A stretch of DNA of 64,000 nt. Source: Rhizobium oryziradicis. GTDB taxonomy: Bacteria > Pseudomonadota > Alphaproteobacteria > Rhizobiales > Rhizobiaceae. The notes under the pieces are model-generated. The model was given only the letters and a program-made list of their open reading frames with translations, did no database searches and was not told where the DNA came from. The position numbers and the translations under genes are program-made. Where the stretch lies: positions 1 to 64,000 of the forward strand of contig NZ_MKIM01000019.1 in the NCBI RefSeq assembly GCF_001939045.1, in the 5' to 3' direction. Positions 36,138 through 44,623 of the stretch are shown piece by piece. Position 1 is the first letter of the stretch, and each line of letters begins with the position of its first letter.

Positions 36138-37202
36138 ATGAAGTCCATGATGAAATTGACTCTTGCAACTGGCCTTGCCGCCAGCTTTTTGTTGAGCGCA
36201 GCCTTTGCGCAACAGCTTGCGCCGCTCAATTCCGACACCGAAAAGGACCGGATGGATTGGTCAGAACTGGAAGCGAAACTTGGTCCATTTCCAAAGCTTC
36301 CCGAGGGCACCAAGGCCGGAGCGGTTTCAAAGACCCTGACCAACGAATATTGGCGTTCCCTTGGCGAAGGCTACAAGGCATTTGGCAAAGAGAAGAACGT
36401 GCCGGTCGCCTATCAGGCTGCGCAAAGCGAAGGCGACCAACTGGGTCAGTTGACGATTGCCGAGGGCATGATCACGCAAGGCTATAATGTGCTGCTCGTT
36501 TCGCCACAAACGGATTCCAATCTTCAGCCCGTGATCGAGCAGGCAAAGGCCGCGAAGATTCCAGTTGTGGATGTCAATGACGCGGTGATTCCGCAAGCTG
36601 AGCATTATGTTGGCAACGTTCAGCGTGACAACGGTGTTCGCGTTGCCAAATGGTTCATTGCCAATCGCCCGCAGGGCGGCAAAGTGGCCATTATCGAAGG
36701 TCAAGCGGGCGTTTATGCGGCCGTGCAGCGCACAGAAGGCTTCAAATCCACAATCAGCGCCGACAACAAGTTCAAGGTTGTCGCCAGCGTTCCCGGCAAT
36801 TGGGATCGCCAGACATCCTACGACGCTGCCACCAACATTCTCAATCAATATCCCGATTTGATCGGCTTTTACGCCAACAATGACGGCATGGCACTGGGCG
36901 TCGTTGAAGCCGTCAAGGCTGCAGGCCTTGCTGGCAAAGTGGCGGTTTTCGGCACAGACGGCATTTCAGATGCCTATGCTTCCATCAAGGCCGGTGAGTT
37001 GACCGGTACTGTCGATAGCTTTCCGGTTTTGACCGGTGAAGTGGCCATGGAAACCGCACTTCGGCTTGTGGCTGGCCAAAAGCTTCCGCGTGTGGTGGCC
37101 ACGCCGCAGGCGCTGATCACCGCCGATAATCTCAGCCGCTATCAGGGGCAGGGTGTCAATGTTCGCACTGTGCTGATGGAAGATGCCAAGGCTGGCAAGT
37201 AA
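36138..37202 (+). CDS. Sugar ABC transporter substrate-binding protein (CUT2, RbsB-like)
   Basis: The 354-residue protein is a type-1 periplasmic binding protein. A Sec signal peptide (MMKLTLATGLAASFLLSAAFA-QQ) is followed by the RbsB-like fold: LTIAEGMITQGYNVLLVSPQ, VIEQAKAAKIPVVDVND, GKVAIIEGQAGVYAAVQRTEGF, and LIGFYANNDGMALGVVEAVKAAG for ligand and hinge strands. The ATG at 36138 has GGGAGGAACCG upstream; the frame start at 36084 would bury the signal peptide and lies across the hairpin. It is followed by another strong hairpin before the ATPase gene. Confidence 0.93.
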   Translation: MKSMMKLTLATGLAASFLLSAAFAQQLAPLNSDTEKDRMDWSELEAKLGPFPKLPEGTKAGAVSKTLTNEYWRSLGEGYKAFGKEKNVPVAYQAAQSEGDQLGQLTIAEGMITQGYNVLLVSPQTDSNLQPVIEQAKAAKIPVVDVNDAVIPQAEHYVGNVQRDNGVRVAKWFIANRPQGGKVAIIEGQAGVYAAVQRTEGFKSTISADNKFKVVASVPGNWDRQTSYDAATNILNQYPDLIGFYANNDGMALGVVEAVKAAGLAGKVAVFGTDGISDAYASIKAGELTGTVDSFPVLTGEVAMETALRLVAGQKLPRVVATPQALITADNLSRYQGQGVNVRTVLMEDAKAGK

Positions 37203-37211
37203 CAGACGTGC

Positions 37212-37241
37212 AGAGATGCCGAACTTAGGTTCGGCGTCTCT
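37212..37241 (+). promoter_or_regulatory. Intercistronic hairpin after the CUT2 binding-protein gene
   Basis: A 13-base stem with one G:U pair (AGAGATGCCGAAC / GTTCGGCGTCTCT), loop TTAG, no T-run. It begins ten bases after the stop codon and ends 23 bases before the ATPase start. Confidence 0.6.
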
Positions 37242-37264
37242 GGGCCTTGCGGGAGGAGGCGGCT

Positions 37265-38791
37265 ATGGTTCCGCGACTAGGTTTCGAGACGATCTCAAAG
37301 AGTTTTCCGGGCGTGAACGCGCTGACGGATGTGAGTTTCAAAGTGGCCCCTGGTGAAATTCACGGATTGCTGGGCGAAAATGGTGCCGGAAAGTCGACGC
37401 TTCTGCGCATTCTGTCCGGTGTTTTTCGGCCAACATCCGGCTCGGTTTTTGTGGATGGTGAGGCTGTTACCTTTCGTAAGCCGCAGGATGCCCGGGTTGC
37501 TGGCATTGCCATGATCCACCAGGAACTTCAGCAAGTGCCGCACTTAAGCGTTGCCCAGAACATGTTTCTTGGTCACGCGCCGACCCGATTGGGTGGGCTT
37601 TTCGTCTCTCGCAGCGAGCAGGAAAAGCGCGCAGCCGAAGCGCTGTCGATGATTGATCGCAGCATTGATGTTTCAGCACCAATCTCCAGCCTGAAAGTTG
37701 CTCAGCGCCAGATCGTCGAAATCGGGCGCGCCCTGCTCGACAAGGCGAAAGTCATCGCCATGGATGAGCCAACATCGAGCTTGACGCCGAGCGAGTTCGA
37801 CCGCTTGGCGGAGGTGATTGCCAATCTCTCAGCCAGCGGCGTCTCGATCATCTATGTTTCGCACAAGATGGACGAGGTTTTCCGGATCTGCCAACGGGCC
37901 AGCGTCATGCGAGACGGCAAGCTTGTTGGTGTGGTGGATATGAAAACCGCATCGGAAAAGCAGGTCATTGCCATGATGGTTGGGCGTGAACTGATGCAGG
38001 AAACACACAATTCGTTTGCGACTGACCAAATTAAGCTTGAAGCGCGCAATCTTTCATCGTCCACCAAAATCAAAAATATTTCCTTCTCGCTGCATAAAGG
38101 TGAGGTTTTGGGCATCGCAGGCCTTGTGGGCTCTGGGCGCACCGAACTGCTGCGGCTGATTGCCGGCGTTGATCGCCTGAGCGCGGGATCGATCACAATC
38201 GACGGTAACGTTGTAAGCCCGAGAAACCCGCGCGATGCGATCGCCGCAGGCATTGGCCTTGTCCCCGAAGAGCGCAAGCGGGAAGGCATCATTCCGTTGC
38301 GCCCCGTGAGCCTCAATATGGCGCTTGCCTCGCTGCCCAGTTTTTCCGCTGCGGGCATCATCAGCAATCACCGGCTGCGTGCCAGCGCCAGTGATCTGTT
38401 GAAGCGGGTTAATCTGCGACCCTTTCAGCTTGATCGTCCCATCCGGCTGTTCAGTGGCGGGAACCAGCAAAAAGCGATCATTGCCAGATGGCTGGCGGCC
38501 AAATCGCAGATTTTGCTGTTTGATGAACCCACACGCGGCATTGATGTCGGCGCAAAATCCGAGATTTATCAGTTGATCGAGACCCTCGCCAGCGAAGGCT
38601 GCTCCATCATCGTTGTGTCTTCCGAGCTTCCCGATGTCATACGTTTATCTGACCGCGTCCTCGTGATGCGGGACGGACGGATTGCTGCTGAGCTGACAGG
38701 CGACCAACTGACCGAAAGCACGATCGTGGCGCACGCCATTCCGGGAGCGATTGCTGGTGCGAAACCCGGCTTGATCGCAAACCCCGCGTAA
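37265..38791 (+). CDS. Sugar ABC transporter ATP-binding protein, two-domain (RbsA/MglA type)
   Basis: A 508-residue tandem ATPase of the CUT2 class. First domain: GENGAGKSTLLRILSG, the signature-region SLKVAQRQIVEIGRALL, Walker B VIAMDEPTSSL. Second domain: GLVGSGRTELLRLIAG in place of a canonical P-loop, LFSGGNQQKAIIARWL and ILLFDEPTRGIDVG, all normal for the family. The GAGGAGG five bases before the ATG at 37265 decides the start; an in-frame TTG at 37247 lacks such a site. Confidence 0.94.
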   Translation: MVPRLGFETISKSFPGVNALTDVSFKVAPGEIHGLLGENGAGKSTLLRILSGVFRPTSGSVFVDGEAVTFRKPQDARVAGIAMIHQELQQVPHLSVAQNMFLGHAPTRLGGLFVSRSEQEKRAAEALSMIDRSIDVSAPISSLKVAQRQIVEIGRALLDKAKVIAMDEPTSSLTPSEFDRLAEVIANLSASGVSIIYVSHKMDEVFRICQRASVMRDGKLVGVVDMKTASEKQVIAMMVGRELMQETHNSFATDQIKLEARNLSSSTKIKNISFSLHKGEVLGIAGLVGSGRTELLRLIAGVDRLSAGSITIDGNVVSPRNPRDAIAAGIGLVPEERKREGIIPLRPVSLNMALASLPSFSAAGIISNHRLRASASDLLKRVNLRPFQLDRPIRLFSGGNQQKAIIARWLAAKSQILLFDEPTRGIDVGAKSEIYQLIETLASEGCSIIVVSSELPDVIRLSDRVLVMRDGRIAAELTGDQLTESTIVAHAIPGAIAGAKPGLIANPA

Positions 38792-38809
38792 AATTTGAGG
38801 ATTTTTGTC

Positions 38810-39787
38810 ATGACCGCCACTTCAACTGCCGGTGCCAATGCATCTCCCGCCTTTCGCCGCTTCTCTTTCTCTTTGCGTGACGCGGGAACCCTGATCGGTC
38901 TCATTGTCATCATGGCGGTGTTTGCAGCCCTGGTTCCCGGCTTCCTTTCAGAGCGCAATCTCACCAATATCCTTCAGCAATCCAGTATCAATGCCTGCCT
39001 AGCATTGGGTATGACATTGGTGATCATTTCAGGTGGCATCGATCTTTCCGTTGGGCCAACCGCGGCTATTGCCGCCGTGATAACGGCAACGCTGATGCTG
39101 GGCGGCACACCTGTTCCGCTGGCCATTCTTGCAGGCCTTGGCGTGGGTGCCGCCTGTGGTTTCATCAATGGTTTGCTGGTCGCCTATGTCGGTTTGCAGC
39201 CTTTTATCGTCACACTTGGCACCCTCTCCACCTACAGGGCGATTGCGCTGATTTTCACCGGAGGCAACCCGGTCTTGGGTATTCCCGCCGGATTCAGGTC
39301 ATTGTTCAACGGCACCCTGTTTGGCCTGCCAATCCCGGTATTGATCGTTGCAGCTGCTTCGGTTGCGGCCTGGGTGCTGTTGAAAAAAACACCGATTGGC
39401 GAATACCTCATGGCGGTTGGTGGCAACGAAGAGGCTGCCTATGTGGCCGGGGTGCCGATTGCGCGCACCAAAATCATCGCCTATGTCATTTCCGGTGTGC
39501 TGGCAGCCCTTGCCTCGTTGATCCTGATTGGACGTCTCGGCGCTGCTGAACCCATTCTTGGCAATCTGTGGGAGCTTGACGCGATTGCGGCGGCCGCCAT
39601 TGGTGGCGCATCGCTGATGGGCGGCAAGGGGAGCATTGTCGGCACCATTCTCGGTGCCATTATTCTCGGCGCAATGCGCAATGGTTTGACGCTGATGAAT
39701 GTTCAGGCCTTCTATCAACTGCTCGCCACTGGCCTTATAATCCTCGTCGCAATGATGATTGATCGCGCGACAAGGGGACGGGAATGA
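38810..39787 (+). CDS. Sugar ABC transporter permease (CUT2, RbsC-like)
   Basis: A 325-residue permease with around nine membrane helices. The family signature ALGMTLVIISGGIDLSVGPTAAI is followed by GFINGLLVAYVGLQPFIVTLGTLSTYRAIALIFTGG and IGGASLMGGKGSIVGTILGAIILGAMRNGL. The ATG at 38810 has TGAGGA eight bases upstream. Its stop overlaps the RpiR gene start (ATGA), so the regulator is translated from the transporter mRNA. Confidence 0.94.
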   Translation: MTATSTAGANASPAFRRFSFSLRDAGTLIGLIVIMAVFAALVPGFLSERNLTNILQQSSINACLALGMTLVIISGGIDLSVGPTAAIAAVITATLMLGGTPVPLAILAGLGVGAACGFINGLLVAYVGLQPFIVTLGTLSTYRAIALIFTGGNPVLGIPAGFRSLFNGTLFGLPIPVLIVAAASVAAWVLLKKTPIGEYLMAVGGNEEAAYVAGVPIARTKIIAYVISGVLAALASLILIGRLGAAEPILGNLWELDAIAAAAIGGASLMGGKGSIVGTILGAIILGAMRNGLTLMNVQAFYQLLATGLIILVAMMIDRATRGRE

Positions 39788-40659
39788 ACACGGATAGCTT
39801 TGATATGAAGGCGGTAGGGCCGCGCATCCGAATGATGATGCCAACGCTGACGCCGCTCGAAGCAAAAGTCGTGGATACAGTGTTTGGCATGCGGGATTTC
39901 AGCGAGGAAACCTCGCTGAAACAGATTGCGGAAAATGCGGGCGTCTCAGAGGCCATGGTGGTGAAGATCACCAAAAAACTTGGTTTTTCGGGCTTTCGGG
40001 ATTTCCGCTCGTCAGTCAGTCAATACAACCGCCAGCCAACGACCGAAATGCATCAGGAACTGTCTGTCGATGACACGTCCCTCGAAATTGTTCAAAAGGT
40101 TTTTCGCACCTCCATCCATGCCCTTGAAGAAACGCTTGCCATCTTAGACATGGCGGCGTTTGATACGGCTGCTGACATGATCCACAAGGCGCAACACCGG
40201 GACTTCTACGGCGTCGGCGGCTCCGCACAAATTGCGCGCGACGTCTCTCACAAGTTTTTGCGGATTGGCGTGCGGGCTAACGTTTTTGATGACGCGCACA
40301 TGATGCTGATGTCTGCGTCCCTTCTCGCGGGGGGCGATATCGCCATTGGTTTCTCGCATTCCGGCAATACCATTGCCGTCATCGACGCGCTCCAGCTTGC
40401 CCGCAGAAACGGTGCGAGCACGATTGCCGTGACCAACTATGGCTCATCAGCGCTTGCCCAATCCGCCGACGTGGTGTTGTGCTCCACAGCCCAAGGCTCG
40501 CCTTTGATGGGCGAAAATGCTGCGGCCCGCATTGCCCAGCTCAATATTCTCGACGCTATTTTCGTCGCCGTCGCCCAGCGCGATTATCAGGCAGCCGAGC
40601 GCAATCTCGACCGCACCATGTCTGCCGTCACCTCAAAACGCAAAGATCGACTTCCATGA
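39784..40659 (+). CDS. MurR/RpiR-family transcriptional regulator
   Basis: A 291-residue regulator with an N-terminal HTH_6 domain (about 10-85: LTPLEAKVVDTVFGMRDFSEETSLKQIAENAGVSEAMVVKITKKLGFSGFRDFR) and a C-terminal SIS sugar-phosphate-binding domain (DFYGVGGSAQIARDVSHKFLRIG, IGFSHSGNTIAVIDAL, ASTIAVTNYG). It overlaps the permease gene before it and the kinase gene after it by four bases each (ATGA). It probably senses the phosphorylated sugar and binds the 30-base repeats upstream of both operons; no direct sequence evidence ties it to them. Confidence 0.93.
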   Translation: MNTDSFDMKAVGPRIRMMMPTLTPLEAKVVDTVFGMRDFSEETSLKQIAENAGVSEAMVVKITKKLGFSGFRDFRSSVSQYNRQPTTEMHQELSVDDTSLEIVQKVFRTSIHALEETLAILDMAAFDTAADMIHKAQHRDFYGVGGSAQIARDVSHKFLRIGVRANVFDDAHMMLMSASLLAGGDIAIGFSHSGNTIAVIDALQLARRNGASTIAVTNYGSSALAQSADVVLCSTAQGSPLMGENAAARIAQLNILDAIFVAVAQRDYQAAERNLDRTMSAVTSKRKDRLP

Positions 40660-41570
40660 CATCCTCTCCTATCGTCACCGTTTTTGGCAGCCTTCACTAT
40701 GATATAGCGGTCTTCGGCCCAGACCGCCCACGCAAGGGCGAAACGGTAACGGGCACCTCCTGGCACCCAAAATTTGGCGGTAAGGGCGGCAATCAGGCAG
40801 TTTCGGCAGCAATGTCCGGGATATCCACATTCATGATCGGGGCCGTTGCCGAGGATGAATTCGGACGCTTTCTTCTGGAAACCCTCAGGCGCAGAGGCGT
40901 TGATGACCGCTTCGTTCGGCGGGATTCTTCTGGAAGCGGCACAATGTCAACCGGAATGAGCGTGGCAATTTTTGATGAGCAAGGCGATTATGGAGCCGTC
41001 ATTGTCTCTGGCACCAATCTGACCCTGGGTGACCACGACGTGGCTGCAGCCGCAGATCTTTTGGCCCGCACCACGGTGCTGGTGTTGCAAAACGAAATAC
41101 CAGATTCGGCCAATGCTGCAGCAGCAAAAATGGTCAAACAAGCAGGCGGTCGCGTTCTGATCAATGCAGCACCTGCGCGCCCTCTCTCAGCCGATCTTGC
41201 ACCGTTGATTGACATCATCGTTGTCAACGCCATTGAAGCGGAAATGCTGGCGGGCGTGCCCGTTGTCGAGACCCTCGACGGTGCTTTGGAGGCAGCAAGG
41301 AAGCTGGTGGACAGGTTTCCTGAAGTCATCGTCACCGCAGGCGGGGCAGGCGTTGCTTATGCAAACAAGAACGGAGACGATATTGTGCTGCCGGCAGTGA
41401 AGGTGAAGGTGGAAAGCACCCATGGTGCTGGCGACATGTTCATCGGCGTGCTGGCTGCAGAAATTGCCTGCGCCAAACCCATCTCCGAGGCCCTTTCCAG
41501 AGCCAATGCCGAGGCCGCAAAACTGGTCGCAACACCAGAAAACATGCGGTTCAATGACATGGTTGCTTAA
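40656..41570 (+). CDS. PfkB-family sugar kinase (second)
   Basis: A 304-residue kinase with FGGKGGNQAVSAAMSG near residue 38 and STHGAGDMFIGVLAAEIA near residue 248, a PfkB signature with STH replacing DTT before GAGD. IIVVNAIEAEMLAGVPVVE is the counterpart of the NExE motif, with NAIEAE. It differs clearly from the kinase at 34026 and may act on another intermediate. It starts inside the stop of the RpiR gene and ends the second sugar operon. Confidence 0.9.
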   Translation: MTSSPIVTVFGSLHYDIAVFGPDRPRKGETVTGTSWHPKFGGKGGNQAVSAAMSGISTFMIGAVAEDEFGRFLLETLRRRGVDDRFVRRDSSGSGTMSTGMSVAIFDEQGDYGAVIVSGTNLTLGDHDVAAAADLLARTTVLVLQNEIPDSANAAAAKMVKQAGGRVLINAAPARPLSADLAPLIDIIVVNAIEAEMLAGVPVVETLDGALEAARKLVDRFPEVIVTAGGAGVAYANKNGDDIVLPAVKVKVESTHGAGDMFIGVLAAEIACAKPISEALSRANAEAAKLVATPENMRFNDMVA

Positions 41571-41666
41571 AGCAACAGGCTTTTAATCTGTGGTTATGTA
41601 TTAAGAATGTTGCCTGTGGGCACCAGATACCCAGGCTGAAAGTCACGATTACAAATTGGCCGGACT

Positions 41667-41732
41667 CTACAGCGCCGTGCGCCGTATATGGCGAACGGCG
41701 CTGTAACCTTTAAATCTGCTGCATAATTTTCA
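41667..41732. repeat. Inverted, truncated composite family-1 repeat
   Basis: The companion element CTACAGCGCCGT...GGCG...ACGGCGCTGTAA (41667-41707) is followed by TTTAAATCTGCTGCATAATTTT, the start of a family-1 palindrome that stops short before its centre. The break is 50 bases from the decayed permease fragment. Confidence 0.65.
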
Positions 41733-41780
41733 CCAACCCGATGAGAAAAGACGGCGGATCGTGGGTCAGCGGCCCGCCTG

Positions 41781-42048
41781 TTGACGATTGAACTGCCGCT
41801 GGCCGTTCCCGGTCATTGCCGCGGGTTTGCGTGTGGCGGTGGTGTCCAATGTCAGCATCGTCTCAGTTGCCACCCTGATCGGCACACCGCAGCTTGGCGC
41901 GCTCTTCACGCAAGGTCTGCAATTGCATTTTCTAACCCCCATCATCGCAGGCATTGCACTTTGCGTGGTTCTGGCGATAGCGCTGAACGGATTGGCGCTC
42001 GGCGGGCCACCAAAAGCCTCTTTCCGGCGCAAAATATCGTGCCGGTGA
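41781..42048 (+). pseudogene. Remnant of an osmoprotectant-type ABC permease (ProW/OpuCB-like), C-terminal part
   Basis: Translating gives LTIELPLAVP and then, after a one-base shift, VIAAGLRVAVVSNVSIVSVATLIGTPQLGALF and a C-terminal helix TPIIAGIALCVVLAIALNGL. This is the end of glycine-betaine/choline ABC permeases, where ELPLAxPVIxAGLR follows the EAA loop. The 5' two-thirds of the gene is missing and the frame is broken near 41812, so it is a relic. Confidence 0.7.
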
Positions 42049-42112
42049 CTGGCTGGCGCAACACAAGCTCAACTAACGTCTGTGCCGTGGCGCGCGCGGG
42101 AGACACGGCACC

Positions 42113-42160
42113 AGAGCATTGGGCCAAAAACCGATTTCCACGTTTCGGTCCGATGCAGTC
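42113..42160. repeat. Dispersed palindrome, family 2
   Basis: AGAGCATTGGGCC-AAAAACCGATTTCCACGTTTC-GGTCCGATGC: partly inverted ends around the family core. It sits five bases past the stop codon of the minus-strand DedA gene and may form its 3'-end hairpin. Confidence 0.6.
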
Positions 42161-42164
42161 TCTT

Positions 42165-42722
42165 CTATTTTTCCGCATATTTTTGATAGAGGAGGGCGGC
42201 GCACATCAATGCAAAAATTGCCACGAACGCGATAGCGAGATGCGCTTCCAGCGCAAATCTGCCCAGCAGATTTTCAATGCCATGGCCAAAGACAAATCCG
42301 ATCCCGGCAATGACCGGTCCCCAAATTGCCGCAGCCATAGCGTTCAACGCCATGAATTTAACGATGGGAATGTGTGACATGCCAATGACAATCGGGCTGA
42401 TGGTCCGCATGCCATAGATCCAGCGAAACGCGATGACAAACCCGGTTGGATAACGCTCCAGAAGGTTTGTGACACGGCTCAAGATCGGATGCGCGATCAT
42501 CTTGCGCACCCAGCCATTGCCGCTGGCATAGCGACCGGCAAAAAACAACAATTGGTCCATCAAAAACGAGCCTGCGGAGGCAGCCAGAGCCACCTGCCAG
42601 TAGATCAGCAAGCCTCGGTGGGCGAGAACGCCTCCGAGAAAAACGACAGCTTCACCTTCTATCCCGGCACCGCCAAAGATCGCGAGCAAGCCATAATGTT
42701 CGACAAAATGTTCAATCGACAA
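42165..42722 (-). CDS. DedA-family membrane protein
   Basis: A 185-residue inner-membrane protein. The N-terminal HYGLLAIFGGAGIEGEAVVFLGGVLAHRG carries the acidic residue and glycines of DedA (SNARE-associated/VTT) proteins; FLMDQLLFFAGRYAS and the FRWIYGMRTISPIVIGMS motif with conserved arginines follow. DedA proteins are lipid flippases or proton-dependent transporters in membrane homeostasis. The TTG at 42722, with AGGGG about nine bases upstream, puts the N-terminus where relatives begin (MSIEHFVEHYG); an in-frame ATG at 42767 would add 15 unrelated residues. Confidence 0.9.
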   Translation of the reverse strand: MSIEHFVEHYGLLAIFGGAGIEGEAVVFLGGVLAHRGLLIYWQVALAASAGSFLMDQLLFFAGRYASGNGWVRKMIAHPILSRVTNLLERYPTGFVIAFRWIYGMRTISPIVIGMSHIPIVKFMALNAMAAAIWGPVIAGIGFVFGHGIENLLGRFALEAHLAIAFVAIFALMCAALLYQKYAEK

Positions 42723-42804
42723 AAGTGTGAACCCCTGACATCTGCTGGAGACACACGATAGCCGCATATCTTTGCACGAAAGCTTTCTTCACGGCATGAT
42801 GAAA

Positions 42805-42820
42805 CGGACTTCAGCGTCCG
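42805..42820 (-). terminator. Possible terminator of the zinc-finger / reductase operon
   Basis: CGGAC-TTCAGC-GTCCG: five-base stem, six-base loop, in the gap after the reductase stop. On the minus strand TTTC follows. Weak. Confidence 0.25.
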
Positions 42821-42895
42821 CTGTTTTCATTCATCAGCACTGAAGCAAGTCGCAGAAATGAGCAAGGGTTGATTTTGCGGCTCTCGCGAAAAGAA

Positions 42896-44566
42896 TTAAA
42901 GCGCAACGCCGGCTTTCATCAGGCTCAACACGGTGTGAATTTGCGCGACGACAGCCGCACCTTCACCCACCGCAGCAGCAACGCGCTTTGTGGATCCGGC
43001 CCGAACATCGCCAATTGCAAACACATTCGGCAAGCTGGTTTCCAGCGGCAGCGGTTGGCGCGCAACAGCGTTGTTCGATGGAAAGGGCTGGCCGGTTAAG
43101 ATGAAGCCTTTGTCGTCGGTGCGGATCTGATCACGCACCCAATCGGTGTTCGGGTCAGCGCCGATGAAGAGGAACATATGGCGAAGGGGAAGGTGCTGTT
43201 CGCTCCCGGTCAGCCGATTGCGGATTGTTGTCGAGGTCAGACCCGTGGCGGCTTCACCTGTGATGGCATTGATTTCACAATGCATATGCAATTCAACATT
43301 AGGCAGCGCCTTGATCCGATCAATCAGGTATTGCGACATAGTTTCTTCGAGCGCGCGCCGCACCACCAAATGCAGTTTTCGAACCTGAGGGGCCAAAAAC
43401 GCAATGGCCTGGCCGGCGGAATTGCCACCCCCAACCAGCACCACATCTTCACCAGCGCAAAGCTTTGCCTCGATGGGGGAGGCCCAATAGGAAATCCCAT
43501 TGCCTTCAAAATTTTGAATATTGGCAACATCCGGTCGCCGATAACGGGCACCGGCTGCAATCACTATGCTGCGGGCCGTAACCTCCTGGCCGCCTGCACA
43601 TTCAAGCGTCCACATCGTGGCATGTGCTGCCAGCCTTTTCACTTCGATGGGCAAAACCACTTCCGCGCCAAATTTAAGCGCCTGATTATAGGCGCGCCCC
43701 GCCAGTGCTTGCCCGGAAATGCCGGTTGGAAAGCCCAGATAATTTTCAATTCGCGACGATGCACCGGCCTGCCCGCCGACGGAACGTTCGTCGATAATAA
43801 TGACCTCCAGCCCTTCGGATGCGGCATAAACCGCAGCAGCAAGACCCGCAGGCCCGGCACCAACAATGGCAACATCATAAATCTTGTCGGGCTTAAGCTC
43901 GGGCGTCATGCCAAGGCACGCTGCCGCGTCAGCATCGGTTGGCTTTTTAAGCACGGTGCCATTGGGGCAGACCATCAGGGGCAGGTCTTCACTCACAATT
44001 CCCAATCGTTCAATCAAGGCACGGCCTTCGCCCTCGGCAGACGAATCCAGCACTGTGTAGGGAAAGGCATTGCGGGTTAGAAACCCTTGCAGGCGCGCGA
44101 GAGCGGCATCGCCCGCAGGTCCGATCAACACGGAGCCAGCACCTTCATCCAGCAAATGAACCCGGCGAAGAATGAATGCGCGCATGATGATTTCACCAAC
44201 ATCGGCCGAACCAATCACCAATGCGCGCAAATGCGCGGCATCGAATGAAATGGCCGTGCAACCCTTGCGGCCTGCGCGCCCGCCCGCCAGCGTTGGGCGG
44301 CCGGAAAGCTGGTTGATTTCGCCGGTGAGCTGACCGACGCCATGGGTGGTGATCGGCGCTTCGCCCGATAGGCCCTCGTGGCGAAAAACATCAATTTCCC
44401 CCTCCAGCACCAGCCAGGCCGGTGCCTGGTGATCGCCCAGCCGGTAAACAAAGTCACCGGGCAGAAAATGCTGAGGCGCACCATTGGCAAAGCGCTTGGC
44501 TATTTCGAGCTGCTGGGCGTTAAGCACCGGAAACATCTGATTCTGGCGGGCGCTGAGATCTGGCAT
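42896..44566 (-). CDS. Cyclic-nucleotide-binding-domain / thioredoxin-reductase-like FAD oxidoreductase
   Basis: A 556-residue fusion. Residues about 15-125 form a CNB-like domain (HFLPGDFVYRLGDHQAPAWLVLEGEIDVFR). Residues 145-215 look like a thioredoxin fold without a CxxC. From 230 on it is a class-II pyridine-nucleotide disulfide reductase: VAIVGAGPAGLAAAVYAASEG for FAD and VVLVGGGNSAGQAIAF for NAD(P), ending FAIGDVRAGSTKRVAAAVGEGA. Where thioredoxin reductase has the redox CATC, this protein reads SYWASPIEAKLC, so it cannot reduce thioredoxin in the normal way. The UBP zinc-finger gene lies 57 bases upstream on the same strand. Confidence 0.92.
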   Translation of the reverse strand: MPDLSARQNQMFPVLNAQQLEIAKRFANGAPQHFLPGDFVYRLGDHQAPAWLVLEGEIDVFRHEGLSGEAPITTHGVGQLTGEINQLSGRPTLAGGRAGRKGCTAISFDAAHLRALVIGSADVGEIIMRAFILRRVHLLDEGAGSVLIGPAGDAALARLQGFLTRNAFPYTVLDSSAEGEGRALIERLGIVSEDLPLMVCPNGTVLKKPTDADAAACLGMTPELKPDKIYDVAIVGAGPAGLAAAVYAASEGLEVIIIDERSVGGQAGASSRIENYLGFPTGISGQALAGRAYNQALKFGAEVVLPIEVKRLAAHATMWTLECAGGQEVTARSIVIAAGARYRRPDVANIQNFEGNGISYWASPIEAKLCAGEDVVLVGGGNSAGQAIAFLAPQVRKLHLVVRRALEETMSQYLIDRIKALPNVELHMHCEINAITGEAATGLTSTTIRNRLTGSEQHLPLRHMFLFIGADPNTDWVRDQIRTDDKGFILTGQPFPSNNAVARQPLPLETSLPNVFAIGDVRAGSTKRVAAAVGEGAAVVAQIHTVLSLMKAGVAL

Positions 44567-44623
44567 CTGTCACTCCTGATCGAACATAGGCTTGAGGCAT
44601 GATTGCCGCATTTCAACACTTGC

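Larger units (their letters stand above)
41571..42164. other. Decayed intergenic region
   Basis: No intact gene. It holds an inverted composite family-1 repeat (41667-41732), the tail of a lost ABC permease (41781-42048) and a family-2 repeat (42113-42160). Confidence 0.65.

Noticed and set aside
43300..43560. Possibility that the reductase is an ordinary thioredoxin reductase
   Set aside because: The CxxC expected after the SYW segment is missing and a CNB-like domain is fused at the N-terminus.
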